From Amphiura filiformis (Eukaryota > Echinodermata > Ophiuroidea > Amphilepidida > Amphiuridae), in NCBI RefSeq assembly GCF_039555335.1, contig NC_092640.1, positions 40,964,295 to 41,028,294 of the forward strand: a DNA stretch of 64,000 nucleotides, in the 5' to 3' direction. Below, in pieces: positions 34,620 through 49,924 of the stretch (the stretch's first letter is position 1; every line of letters starts with the position of its first letter). Under the pieces are notes generated by a model. The model was not told the DNA's origin and searched no databases. It saw nothing but the letters and a program-made list of their open reading frames with translations. The position numbers and the translations under genes were made by a program.

Positions 34620-37600
34620 CGAAGAGATTATAATACCCTCCTTCACATCCTTGATCTTCACCTACCGCACTATGAGATTATAATACCCTCATTCAAATCC
34701 TTGATCTTCAGCTACCACACTATAGAGATTATAATACCCTCATTCACATCCTTGATCTTCATCTATCACACTATTCAGATCATAATACCCTCATTCACAT
34801 CCTTGATCCTTCAGCTACCACACTATGTAGATGATAATAAACTCAATCACATCCATGATCTTCAGCTACCACACTAAGAGATTATAATACACTTATTTAC
34901 ATCCTTGATCTTCAACTACCAAACAGATTATAATACCCTCGTTCACATCCTTGATCTTCAACTACCACATTATATGGATTATAATACCCTCATTCACATC
35001 CTTGATCTTCAGCTACCACACTATAGAGATTGAATATCCTCATTCACATCCTTGATCTTCAACTACCACATTAAGAGAATATAATTTCCTCATTCACATC
35101 CTTGATCTTCAGCTACCACACTAAGAGAATATAATTTCCTCATTCACATCCTTGATCTTCAGCTACCACACTAAGAGATTATAATACCCTCATTCACATC
35201 CTTGATCTTCAGCTACCACACTATAGAGATTATAATACTCTAATTATAAGACCTTCATTCACATCCTTGATCTTCAGCTACCACACTATAGAGATTATAA
35301 TACTCTCATTCACATCCTTAAAATTCAGCTCCCACACTATAGAGATTATAATACTCTCATTCACACCCTTGATCTTCAGTTACCACACTAGAGATTATAA
35401 AACCCTCATTTATATCCTTGATCTTCAACTACCACACAAACACATTACAATACCCTCATGCACATCCTTGATCTTCAGCTACCACACTAAGAGATTATAA
35501 TACCCTCATTCATATCCTTGATCTTCAGCTATCACACTATAGAGATTATGATACACTCATTCACATCCTTGATCTTCAGCTACCACACTAGAGATTATAA
35601 TACCCTCATTCACATCCTTGATCTTCAGTTAGCACACTATACAAATTATAATACCCACATTCACATCCTTGATCTTCAACTACCACACTAAGAGATTATA
35701 ATACTCTAATTCACAACCTTGATCTTCAGTTACCACATTAGAGATTATAATACTCTCATTCACATCCTTGCAGCCACCACAATAACAGATAATAATACCC
35801 TCATTCACATCCTTGATCATCAGGTACCATACTAGAGATTACAATACCCTCATTCACATCCTTGATCTTCAGTTACCACACTATACAGATTATAATACCC
35901 TCATTCACATCCTCGATCTTCAACTACCACACTAAGAGATTATAATACCCTCATTCACATCCTTGATCATCAGGTACCACACTAGAGATTACAATACCCT
36001 CATTCACATCCTTGATCTTCAGTTACCACACTATACAGATTATAATACCCTCATTCACATCCTCGATCTTCAACTACCACACTAAGAGATTATAATACCC
36101 TCATTCACATCCTTGATCTTCATTTACCACACTATACTATACTCTTATTCACATCCTTGATCTTCAGCTACCACACTAAGAGATTATAATACCCTCATTC
36201 ACATCCTCGATCTTCAACTACCAAACTAAGAGATTATAATACCCTCATTCACATCCTTGATCTTTAGCTACCACACTAAGAGATTATAATACACTCATTC
36301 ACATCCTTGATCTTTAGCTACCACACTAAGAGATTATAACACAATCATTCACATCCTTGATCTTCAGCTACCACACTAAGAGATTATAATACACTATTTC
36401 ACATCCTTGATCTTCAGCTACCACACTAAGAGATAATAATACTCTAATTCACATCCTTGATCTTCAGCTACCACACTACGAGATTATAATACTCTCATTC
36501 ACATCCTTGATCTTCAGCTACCACAATAAGAGATTATAATACCCTCATTCACATCCTTGATCTTCAGCTACCACACTAAGAGATTATAATACACTATTTC
36601 ACATCCTTGATCTTCAGCTACCACACTAACAGATAATAATACTCTAATTCACATCCTTGATCTTCAGCTACCACACTAAGAGATTATAATACTCTTATTC
36701 ACATCCTTGATCTTCAGCTACCACACTAAGAGATTATTATACCCTCATTCACATCCTTGATCTTCTGTTACCACATTAAAGATTATAATACTCTCATTCA
36801 TATCCTTGCAGCTACCACACTAACAGATAATAATACCCTCATTCACATCCTTGATCATCAGGTACCACACTAGAGATTACAATACTCTCATTCACATCCT
36901 TGATCTTCAGTTACCACACTATAGAGATTATAATACACTCATTCACATCCTTGATCTTCAGTTACCACGTTAGAGATTATAATACTCTCATTTACATCCT
37001 TGATCTTCAGTTATCACACTATAGAGATTACAATACTCTCATTCACATCCTTGATCTTCAGCTACCACACTATACAGATTATAATACCCTCTTTCACATC
37101 CTTGATCTTCACCTACCACACTAAGAGATTATAATACCCTCATTCACATCCTTGATCTTCAACTACCACACTAAAAGATTATAATACCCTCATTCCATCC
37201 TTGATCTTCAGTTATCACACTATACAGATTATAATACCCTCATTCACATCCTTGATCTTCAACTACCACAAAAAGAGATTATAATACCCTCATTCACATC
37301 CTTGATCTTTAGTTATCACACTATACAGATTATAATACCCACATTCACACCCTTGATCTACAACTACCACACTATAGAGATTATAATACATTCATTCACA
37401 TCCTTGATCTTCAGCTACCACACTAGAGATTATAATACCCTCATTCACATCCTTGATCTTCAGTTACCACACTATAGAGATTATAATACTCTAATTCACA
37501 TCCTTGATCTTCAGTTACCACATTAGAGATTATAATACTCTCATTCACATCCTTCATCTTCAGCTACCACAATATAGAGATTATAATACTCTAATTTACA

Positions 37601-40600
37601 TCCTTGATCTTCAGTTACCACATTAGAGATTATAATACCCTCATTCACATCCTTGATCTTCAGCTACCACACTATAGAGATTATAATACTCTACTTCACA
37701 TCCTTGATCTTCAGTTACCACATTAGAGATTATAATACTCTAATTCACATCCTTGATCTTCAGTTACCACATTAGAGATTATAATACCCTCATTCACATC
37801 CTTGATCTTCAGCTACCACACTATAGAGATTATAATACTCTAATTCACATCCTTGATCTTCAGTTACCACATTAGAGATTATAATACTCTCATTCACATC
37901 CTTGATCTTCAGCTACCACACTAAGAGAGTATAGTACTCTAATTCACATTCTTGATCTTCAGCTGCCACACTATAGAGATTATAATACCCGCATTCACAT
38001 CCTTGATCTTCAGCTACCACACTAAGAGATTATAATACTCTAATTCACATCCTTGATCTTCAGTTACCACATTAGAGATTATAATACCCTCATTCACATC
38101 CTTGATCTTCAGCTACCACACTATAGAGATTATAATACTCTAATTATAAGACCCTCATTCACATCCTTGATCTTCAGCTACCACACTATAGAGATTATAA
38201 TACTCTAATTCACATCCTTGATCTTCAGTTACCACACTAGAGATTATAAAACCCTCATTTACATCCTTGATCTTCAACTACCACACAAACATATTACAAT
38301 ACCCTCATGCACATCCTTGATCTTCAGCTACCACACTAAGAGATTATAATACCCTCATTCACATCCTTGATCTTCAGCTATCACACTATAGAGATTATAA
38401 TACACTCATTCACATCCTTGATCTTTAGCTACCACACATTAGAGATTATATACACTCATTCACATCCTTGATCTTCAGCTACCACACTAGAGATTATAAT
38501 ACCCTCATTCACATCTTTGATCTTCAGTTACCACACTATACAGATTATAATACCCACATTCACATCCTTGATCTTCAACTACCCCCACTAAGAGATTATA
38601 ATACTCTAATTCACATCCTTGATCTTCAGTTACCACATTAGAGATTATAATACTCTCATTCACATCCTTGCAGCCACCACACTAACAGATAATAATACCC
38701 CCATTCACATCCTTGATCCTCAGGTACCACACTAGAGATTACAATACCCTCATTCACATCCTTGATCTTCAGTTACCACACTATACAGATTATAATACCC
38801 TCATTCACATCCTCGATCTTCAACTACCACACTAAGAGATTATAATACCCTCATTCACATTCTTGATCTTCATTTACCACACTATACAGATTATAATACC
38901 CTCATTCACATCCTTGATCTTCAACTACCACACTAAGAGATTATAATACTCTAATTCACATCCTTGATCTTCTGTTACCACATTAGAGATAATAATACTC
39001 TCATTCACATCCTTGCAGCTACCACACTAACAGATAATAATACCCTCATTCACATCCTTGATCATCAGGTACCACACTAGAGATTACAATACTCTTATTC
39101 ACATCCTTGATCTTCAGTTACCACACTATAGAGATTATAATACACTCATTCACATCCTTGATCTTCAGTTACCACGTTAGAGATTATAATCCTCTCATTC
39201 ACATCCTTGATCTTCAGTTATCACACTATAGAGATTATAATACTCTAATTCACATCCTTGATCTTCAGTTACCACATTCGAGATTATAATACTCTCATTC
39301 ACATCCTTGATAATTCAGCTGCCACACTATAGAGATTATAATACTCTAATTCACATCCTTGATCTTCAACTACCACACTAAGAGATTATAATACACTCAT
39401 TCACATCCTTGATCTTCATCTACCACACTAAGAGATTATAATACTCTAATTCACATCCTTGATCTTCAGTTACCACATTAGAGATTATAATACTCTCATT
39501 TACATCCTTGATCTTCAGCTGCCACACTATAGAGATTATAATACTCTTTTTCACATCCTTGATCTTCAGTTACCACATTAGAGATTATAATACTCTCATT
39601 TACATCCTTGATCTTCAGCTGCCACACTATAGAGATTATAATACTCTTTTTCACATCCTTGATCTTCAGCTACCACACTAAGAGATTATAATACCCTCAT
39701 TCACATCCTTGATCTTCAGCTACCACACTAAGAGATTATAATACCCTCATTCACATCCTTGATCTTTAGCTACCACACTAAGAGATTATAATACACTCAT
39801 TCACATCCTTGATCTTCAGCTATCACACTATAGAGATTATAATACACTCATTCACATCCTTGATCTTTAGCTCCACATTAGAGATTATAATACACTCATT
39901 CACATCCTTGATCTTCAGCTACCACACTAGAGATTATAATACCCTCATTCACATCCTTGATCTTCAGTTACCACACTATACAGATTATAATACCCACATT
40001 CACATCCTTGATCTTCAGCTACCACACTATAGAGATTATAATACTCTAATTCACATCCTTGATCTTCAGCTACCACACTAAGAGATTATAATACTCTAAT
40101 TCACATCCTTGATCTTCAGTTACCACATTAGAGATTATAATACTCTCATTCACATCCTTGCAGCCACCACACTAACAGATAATAATATCCTCATTCACAT
40201 CCTTGATCATCAGGTACCACACTAGAGATTACAATACCCTCATTCACATCCTTGATCTTCAGTTACCACACTATACAGATTATAATACCCTCATTCACAT
40301 CCTCGATCTTCAACTACCACACTAAGAGATTATAATACCCTCATTCACATCCTTGATCATCAGGTACCACACTAGAGATTACAATACCCTCATTCACATC
40401 CTTGATCTTCAGTTACCACACTATACAGATTATAATACCCTCATTCACATCCTCGATATTCAACTACCACACTAAGAGATTATAATACCCTCATTCACAT
40501 CCTTGATCTTTAGCTACCACACTAAGAGATTATGATACACTCATTCACATACTTGATCTTCAGCTACCACACTAAAAGATTATAATACCCTCATTCACAT

Positions 40601-43600
40601 CCTTGATCTTTAGCTAACACACTAAGAGATTAAAATACACTCAATCACATCCTTGATCTTCAGCTACCACACTAAGAGATTATAATACCCTCATTCACAT
40701 CCTTGATCTTCAGCTACCACTCTAAGAGATTATAATACACTATTTCACATCCTTGATCTTCAGCTACCACACTAAGAGATAATAATACTCTAATTCACAT
40801 CCTTGATCTTCAGCTACCACACTACGAGATTATAATACACTCATTCACATCCTTGATCTTCAGCTACCACACTAAGAGATTATAATACCCTCATTCACAT
40901 CCTTGATCTTCAGCTACCACACTAAGCGATTATAATACTCTAATTCACATCCTTGATCTTCTGTTACCACATTAAAGATTATAATACTCACATTCACATC
41001 CTTGCAGCTACCACACTAACAGATAATAATACCCTCATTCACATCCTTGATCATCAGGTACCACACTAGAGATTACAATACTCTCATTCACATCCTTGAT
41101 CTTCAGTTACCACACTATAGAGATTATAATACACTCATTCACATCCTTGATCTTCAGTTACCACGTTAGAGATTACAATACTCTCATTCACATCCTTGAT
41201 CATCAGCTGCCACACTATAGAGATTATAATACCCTCATTCAAATCCTTGATCTTCAGCTGCCACACTAAGAGATTATAATACCCTCATTCACATCCTTGA
41301 TCTTCAGCTACCACACTAAGAGATTATAATACCCTCATTCACATCCTTGATCTTCAGCTGCCACACTATACAGATTATAATACCCTCTTTCACATCCTTG
41401 ATCTTCACCTACCACACTAAGAGATTATAATACCCTCATTCACATCCTTGATCTTCAACTACCACACTAAAAGATTATAATACCCTCATTCCGTCCTTGA
41501 TCTTCAGTTTTTACACTATACAGATTATAATACCCTCATTCACATCCTTGATCTTCAACTACCACAAAAAGAGATTATAATACCCTCATTCACATCCTTG
41601 ATCTTCAGTTATCACACTATACAGATTATTATACCCTCATTCACACCCTTGATCTACAACTACCACACTATAGAGATTATAATACATTCATTCACATCCT
41701 TGATCTTCAGCTACCACACTAGAGATTATAATACCCTCATTCAAATCATTGATCTTCAACTACCACACTAAGAGATTATAATACCCTCATTCACATCCTT
41801 GATCTTCAGTTACCACACTATACTATACTCTTATTCACATCCTTGATCTTCAGCTACCACATTAGAGATTATAATACTCTCATTCACATCCTTGATCTTC
41901 AGCTACCACAATATAGAGATTATAATACTCTAATTTACATCCTTGATCTTCAGTTACCACATTAGAGATTATAATACTCTCATTCACATCCTTGATCTTC
42001 AGCTACCACAATATAGAGATTATAATACTCTAATTTACATCCTTGATCTTCAGTTACCACATTAGAGATTATAATACCCACATTCACATCCTTGATCTTC
42101 AGCTACCACACTATAGAGATTATAATACTCTAATTCACATCCTTGATCTTCAGTTACCACATTAGAGATTATAATACTCTCATTCACATACTTGATCTTC
42201 AGCTGCCACACTATAGAGATTATAATACTCTAATTCACATCCTTGATCTTCAGTTACCACATTAGAGATTATAATACCCTCATTCACATCCTTGATCTTC
42301 AGCTACCACACTATAGAGATTATAATACTCTCATCACATCCTTGATCTTCAGTTACCACATTAGAGATTATAAAACCCTCATTTACATCCTTGATCTTCA
42401 ACTACCACACAAACATATTACAATACCCTAATGCACATCCTTGATCTTCAGCTACCACACTAAGAGATTATAATACCCTCATTCACCTCCTTGATCTTCA
42501 GCTATCACACTATAGAGATTATAATACACTCATTCACATCCTTGATCTTTAGCTACCACATTAGAGATTATAATACACTCATTCACATCCTTGATCTTCA
42601 GCTACCACACTAGAGATTATAATACCCTCATTCACATCCTTGATCTTCAGTTACCACACTATACAGATTATAATACCCACATTCACATCCTTGATCTTCA
42701 ACTACCACACTAAAAGATTATAATACTCTAATTCACATCCTTGATCTTCAGTTACCACATTAGAGATTATAATACTCTCATTCACATCCTTGCAGCCACC
42801 ACACTAACAGATAATAATACCCTCATTCACATCCTTGATCATCAGGTACCACACTAGAGATTACAATACCCTCATTCACATCCTTGATCTTCAGTTACCA
42901 CACTATACAGATTATAATACCCTCATTCACATCCTCGATCTTCAACTACCACACTAAGAGATTATAATACCCTCATTCACATCCTTGATCTTCATTTACC
43001 ACACTATACAGATTATAATACCCTCATTCACATCCTTGATCTTCAACTACCACACTAAGAGATTATAATACTCTAATTCACATCCTTGATCTTCTGTTAC
43101 CACATTAGAGATAATAATACTCTCATTCACATCCTTGCAGCTACCACACTAACAGATAATAATACCCTCATTCACATCCTTGATCATCAAGTACCACACT
43201 AGAGATTACAATACTCTCATTCACATCCTTGATCTTCAGTTACCACACTATAGAGATTATAATACACTCATTCACATCCTTGATCATCAGTTACCACGTT
43301 AGAGATTATAATACTCTCATTCACATCCTTGATCTTCAGTTATCACACTATAGAGATTATAATACTCTAATTCACATCCTTGATCTTCAGTTACCACATT
43401 CGAGATTATAATACTCTCATTCACATCCTTGATATTCAGCTGCCACACTATAGAGATTATAATACTCTAATTCACATCCTTGATCTTCAACTACCACACT
43501 AAGAGATTATAATACACTCATTCACATCCTTGATCTTCAGCTACCACACTAAGAGATTATAATACTCTAATTCACATCCTTGATCTTTAGTTACCACATT

Positions 43601-45989
43601 AGAGATTATAATACTCTCATTTACATCCTTGATCTTCAGCTGCCACACTATAGAGATTATAATACTCTTATTCACATCCTTGATCTTCAGCTACCACACT
43701 AAGAGATTTTAATACCCTCATTCACATCCTTGATCTTCAGCTACCACACTAAGAGATTATAATACCCTCATTCACATCCTTGATCTTTAGCTACCACACT
43801 AAGAGATTATAATACACTCATTTACATCCTTGATCTTCAGCTACCACACTAAGAGATTATAATACTCTTATTCACATCCTTGATCTTCAGCTACCACAAT
43901 AAGAGATTATAATACCCTCATTCACATCCTTGATCTTCAGCTGCCACACTATAGAGATTATAATACCCGCATTCACATCCTTGATCTTCAGCTACCACAC
44001 TAAGAGATTATAATACCCTCATTCACATCCTTGATCTTTAGCTACCACACTAAGAGATTATAATACACTCATTCACATCCTTGATCTTCAGCTACCACAC
44101 TAAGAGATTATAATACCCTCATTCACATCCTTGATCTTTAGCTAACACACTAAGAGATTATAATACACTCATTCACATCCTTGATCTTCAGCTACCACAC
44201 TAAGAGATTATAATACCCTCATTCACATCCTTGATCTTCAGCTACCACACTATAGAGATTATAATACACTCATTCACATCCTTGATCTTTAGCTACCACA
44301 TTAGAGATTATAATACTCTCATTCACATCCTTGATCTTCAGTTACCACATTAGAGATTATAATACTCTCATTCACATCCTTGATCTTCAGTTACCACATT
44401 AGAGATTATAATACTCTTATTCACATCCTTGATCTTCAGCTACCACACTAAGAGATTATAATACACTCACTCACATCCTTGATCTTTAGCTACCACACTA
44501 AGAGATTATAATAGCCTCATTCACATGCTTGATCATCACTTACCACACTATAGAGATTATAATACTCTCATTCACATCCTTGATATCAGCTGCCACACTA
44601 TAGAGATTATAATACACCCATTCACATCCTTGATCTTTAGCTAACACATTAGATTATAATACTCTCATTCACATCCTTGATCTTCAGTTACCACATTAGA
44701 GATTATAATACTCTCATTCACATCCTTGATCTTCAGTTACCACATTAGAGATTATAATACTCTCATTCACATCCTTGATCATCAGCTGCCACACTATAGA
44801 GATTATAATACACTTATTCACAACCTTGATCTTTAGCTAACACATTAGAGATTATAATACTCTCATTCACATCCTTGATCTTCAGTTACCACATTAGAGA
44901 TTATAATACTCTCATTCACATCCTTGATCTTCAGTTACCACATTAGAGATTATAATACTCTCATTCACATCCTTGATCTTCATTTACCACACTAAGAGAT
45001 TATAATACTCTAATTCACATCCTTGATCTTCAGTTACCACATTAGAGATTATAATACTCTCATTCACATCCTTGATCTTCAGTTACCACATTAGAGATTA
45101 TAATACTCTAATTCACATCCTTGATCTTCAGTTACCACATTAGAGATTATAATACTCTTATTCACATCCGTGATCTTCAGCTACCACACTACGAGATTAT
45201 AATACACTCATTCACATCCTTGATCATCAGCTGCCACACTATAGAGATTATATACACTCATTCACATCCTTGATCTTCAGCTACCACACTATGAGATTAT
45301 AATACACTCATTCACATCCTTGATCTTTAGCTACCACATTAGAGATTATAATACTCTCATTCACATCCTTGCAGCTACCACACTATAGAGATTATAATAC
45401 TCTTATTCACATCCTTGATCTTCAGCTACCACACTAAGAGATTATAATACTCTTATTCACATCCTTGATCTTCAGCTACCACACTAAGAGATTATAATAC
45501 CCTCATTCACATCCTTGATCTTCAGCTGCCACACTATAGAGATTATAATACTCTTATTCACATCCTTGATCTTCAGCTACCACACTAAGAGATTATAATA
45601 CCCTCATTCACATCCTTGATATTCAGTTACCACACTATACAGATTATAATACTCTCATTCACATCTTTGATCTTCAGCTACCACACTAAGAGATTATAAT
45701 ACCCTCATTCACATCCTTGATATTCAGTTACCACACTATACAGATTATAATACTCTCATTCACATCTTTGATCTTCAGTTACCACGCTAAGATATTATAA
45801 TACTCTAATTCACATCCTTGATCTTCAGTTACCACATTAGAGATTATAATACTCTCATTCACATCGTTGATCATCAGCTGCCACACTATAGAGATTATAA
45901 TACACGCATTCACATCCTTGATCTTTAGCTACCACATTAGAGAGTATAATACTCTCATTCACATCCTTTATCTTCAGTTACCACATTAG
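34620..45989 (+). repeat. 11.4-kb minisatellite, monomer about 50 bp
   Basis: The array has roughly 225 tandem monomers. Each starts cattcacatccttgatcttc, then agctaccacacta, then gagattataatac. Lengths vary by variant: 50 (actaagag), 51 (actatagag or actatacag), 49 (attagag) and 45 (ttgcagc form lacking five bases). Higher-order copies are visible: markers at 35241 and 35768 recur 2900 bp later, and markers at 38668, 39013 and 39107 recur 4122 bp later. Plus-strand open frames of 60-137 codons with a 16-17 residue period result from 51- and 48-base spacing and have no start, splice or domain support. No gene lies within the array. Confidence 0.97.
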
Positions 45990-47152
45990 CACTACTTTCG
46001 GGCTCTGTTGCCATTAGTATACTATCCATCGCGCTGACGCGCTCGATTGAACTTGTTGATATAGGCCTTTGTTGTATATATGACACACAATGATACACAT
46101 TAACCCTTCCCGCTAATAATAATGAAAGAAAAAACATACACACATTTGAAAATATATTGTAATTTAATAATCTATGCACCACGATACCATAACTTCACCA
46201 TAATTTGCACTGGGATAATTACAGAGTTCAAGCTATTCATGTCCATGTACGGTTTATAGGGGAACCTAAATGTATATGATTCTGTGCCATATACTGGGGT
46301 ACCCAAAAAGGTGGCTTTGTTACATTTTGATGTGCAGTTTGGATTTCAAAACACTGTCTCTTGAGTATTCCTTCACTTAGAATATTCAATTAGGTCTTAA
46401 ATTGAGGATAATTTATTCTTTATTACTCATGTTTTTATCCTGTTTTAAAATATTTTTCAATTATTTTCTTATGACGTTTGGCATGAAATGTGCCAAAGGT
46501 GGCTGAGGATTAGGGGGAGGAGGATTAGGGGGAGGGATTCATATTGTAAATTTGATTTAAAACCCCCTTTAAATATTTGAATCTAGTAAAAAAATGTCTA
46601 AATGATCTCCCAGACATCTAAACCAAGTAAATAAATACAGAAGTTCATTTAAAAGACCAATACTTGCTCAGAATGATTACAAATGTGAAAAAAAGAGGTG
46701 GGGTTACATCCTCCCTACTTTGTGATTGTTTTTGCCCGCACTCTCTCGTTTTTTACCCGATTTCCATAAAAAAGGTGTCAAAATGCTCAGAAGGATGAAC
46801 CACTTCAAATGAGATGTGTAGGTAAAATGTTTGAACCATTTCATTTTTTTACTATGTAACACAAAGGTACCCCAGGTCGTGACACAGGACCATATATTAT
46901 GCAATGGATGGGGGCGGGCATGGCATACCCTGTACCCTATGACGTTGCACCACTGTCGCAATACCGGGAATAAAAGGGTGTTATCAACAGTACAGTTATG
47001 AGCAAGTTAATAATAAAAATTAATGAACCTAATAACTGAACAAGCTGTCAACGTTGTCTCCTCTGGTCTGCTGCATCAGATCATGTCACAAACATAATGA
47101 GTCTGCCAAATGAAGTTAAATTTCATATATCAATTTCAGTGTTTTTAGCAAC
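45990..47152. other. no gene seen
   Basis: Unique AT-rich sequence between the minisatellite and the next element. Short open frames have no recognisable domain. Confidence 0.5.
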
Positions 47153-47621
47153 TTGTGCATTACATAGTGACGGATGTTTGACTCTGCCAGAAAAACAGAA
47201 AAAAGTTTTTGTGTTAGACCCTATCCAAGAGTATGGTAATTTGTGATCAACCATAGCAGAACACTAACAAGTAAGTTCATCCGAAAGTTGCTGTATTGTG
47301 AAAAACTAGTATCTGAAGTATCTTGAAACATCTATCACATCAAGAATTATTCGATACTAAATGAGTAAAATGATTGCAACGTTATATGTCAGTATGAAAA
47401 ATTTGTTTCCAAACATCCGTCACACATCCGTCACTATGTTGTGCGCCGGTGTCGTGCACATTAATCTGGTTTTTCTTGTTGATCTATTAGTATCCATCAT
47501 ACATACGTCAGTATGTCATGCACATGAAAAGCAGATCAAGGAAGGACTTAAAAAGCATCCGTCGGTTCTTTACACTTATTCTAAAACGATTTTCATGAGT
47601 GGCAACGACATACATGACATA

Positions 47622-48920
47622 CAGGGTGTCCCAGAAAAAATTACCAGGCGAATGAATTTGGACGCAAGTCGAGAAATAGACATCAGAATCCAAAATCTAA
47701 AATATCAGCGTATAGCCCATCTTATTCTGCATCTTATACGCCAATTTTACTGGAATCGGTTGACTGATTACGAAGAAATGAGCGATTACATAATGCATGC
47801 CTCAAATTCACTTCATTCCAAGTTTGAAAGAAAGCTCATTCAATACAATGCGCACTAGTGGTTAACTATCAGGGGCGGATCCAGGAATTTTTGATAGAGG
47901 GGGCGCCTTTTGGTCGATGACGAAAAAATGGTGTTAAGGGGGTTACCCCCTCGAAAACTCAACGGTTTTGGCCCATTGTTTGCTGTTCATGGCCGAATTT
48001 GTTCATTATTTTGAATTTCTTTCATATTTTGTATTTTTAAGTTAGGCGGCGCCTTTTGCTAGTCAAAAACAGAGGGCGTGCGCTGCCGCTAAACCCGCCC
48101 CTGACTATCAATGGGCTTCATATTTTGTTCTGTGGAATCCTTTTTGTTCTTTTAAACAAACTGTTTCTTGCAAAACATTTTTTTTCGTTAAATTAGGTTT
48201 TGTTCAAATTTGAAAACCTATACACAATATTGAAAATTAAAGTTTGCATTTAAGATGATGCTCAGCACTTGTAAATATCTTTTTCTTTTTGATGTAAATG
48301 TTACATAAAGAATTATTCCACCTGGCTTAAAAAAATTCTCACACACAGTAATGTTTTTGGAATATTTCCAAGAAATTGTAATGCAAAGATTAAATCTTTT
48401 AAAATGTCACCATTAATGTTTCATGGTATCATAAATCACATGTAAAGCTGAAAGCACTTGAACATTGTCAATCTTGGCTCCAATGTTCTTTGGAAAGTTA
48501 AGATATAACATATTTGCACAACCTAAAGAATTAAAGGTGAAAAGGCTTCCAATTGCAGAAATCAAAGTTTTCGTGGACAAACTGTTATTTATCTTCAGTG
48601 AAAGCATAAAAATAACATAACACCGTCAGATTATAAAATAGATAATGTGGACTAAAATTAATAAGATACACACACTTTAAAAAGCGGTGATCGAGTATGA
48701 AAAAAGCATCTGTTGATCAAACTTGGAATGAACTGAATTGATGCGCGCATTATGTAATCGTTGATTTCTTCGCAACCAGTCAACCGAATCAAATAAAATT
48801 TTTGTATGTGATGCACAATAAAATAAGCTATGTGCTACATTTTAAATTGTTTGATTTGATGTGTATTTCTCGACTCATGTTCAATTTTATTCACTCAGTA
48901 ATTTTTTCTGGGACACCCTG
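47622..48920. mobile_element. TA-flanked element with long terminal inverted repeats
   Basis: The ends are cagggtgtcccagaaaaaat and its complement, flanked by TA (47620-47621 and 48921-48922). The similarity between the two ends extends about 210 bp with divergence. The TA target suggests Tc1/mariner-like mobilisation. No transposase frame is seen. It contains the nested element at 47870-48103. Confidence 0.8.
47870..48103. mobile_element. nested element with caggggcgg ends
   Basis: The ends caggggcgg and ccgcccctg are flanked by actat at 47865-47869 and 48104-48108. The interior contains paired ggcgcctttt blocks. The ends look hAT-like, but the duplication reads as 5 bp rather than 8. Confidence 0.65.
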
Positions 48921-49924
48921 TATTGTATTTGATTATCCAGATCTCACTCTCAACTCGAACCATTAAAAATTTATTAAAATGGTATTTTACTAATATAATG
49001 ACCTATTGAAATATCTCTAAACGTTTTTGTTTTATACCCAGTTATCAACATCCGCCAAGAAATTCTGTAGTTTTCAATGGACAGTCGCATTCAATATTTA
49101 TAAATATGTACTCATTATTTCTTCACTAAATAATCATGCTTATAAGCTCTTATATACAGTTCATCAACTACATAAACTACAACATAATATTAAAATATGT
49201 TATACACGCAGTTGATCTATAGCTTCAACACACCCCTGTGTGTGTTTGCCGCCAACCGAGAACAGTGTGTATTGCTATATAACCGCGGACGTGTGTATCG
49301 TGTTTTCATTGCCTAACCATGGACTAAAATGGCAGACTTTTTTGTGTAAAATACAAAACGGAATTTTATCCATCAACTGCTGACTGTAGTTTTTACATGT
49401 ATGGTCCGTGGTTTTGAGCAAATATCACTATAATGCATTTAGCATGAATGCATTTAGCATGCATGTGAGGTCTTTTGCAGCAGTTTGAGACTTAGGACTG
49501 TCCTCCGTTGGAGGCAAGTCTGCAATTTAGGGCAGGTGGTGTATGACGTGCATTCCCTAAATTCATTAAATTTTCATCGTCAACCGTGTAATTGAATGGG
49601 ATTATTTTGAAATTTTAAAACGCTTGAAATATCACAAACAAATAGGCCTATGTTGATAAATAATATAAATACAAGCTAAAACCGTTGGGGTTCGATAATG
49701 AACCCCACAAAACTAACTGAGTATATGGAAAATGCCATACGGCCGGGCGGTTTCACGAGTTGCCGGCTCGATCATGTCATCCGCCGCCTGATTTAGGGTG
49801 AAAAATCTTGTGTGTGTCCTCATTTACCGGCAAACACATACGCAACCATATTGAGTATCAAAGAGCTTGATGTATTATTGTTAGAGGTTGACAGTCCAAA
49901 GGATCATTAGTTCAAAAATCTAAA

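Larger units (their letters stand above)
47153..49085. mobile_element. second catccgtcactatgt element, interrupted
   Basis: Left part 47153-47620 is closely similar to 33345-33835. The similarity resumes after 48921 and matches the 34120-34260 region up to about 49085. The right terminus is lost. The interruption is the TA element at 47622-48920. Confidence 0.7.

Noticed and set aside
34464..43411. Plus-strand open frames with repeated IHILDLQLPHYRDYNT-like text
   Set aside because: They follow from 48-51 base monomers of the minisatellite. Frames are broken at every 50-base unit, with no splice or start support.
34620..45989. CRISPR-like array
   Set aside because: Repeats are contiguous with no unique spacers, and the context is eukaryotic.
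47361..47858. 165-codon open frame
   Set aside because: It crosses the boundary between two transposons (47622) and has no recognised domain.
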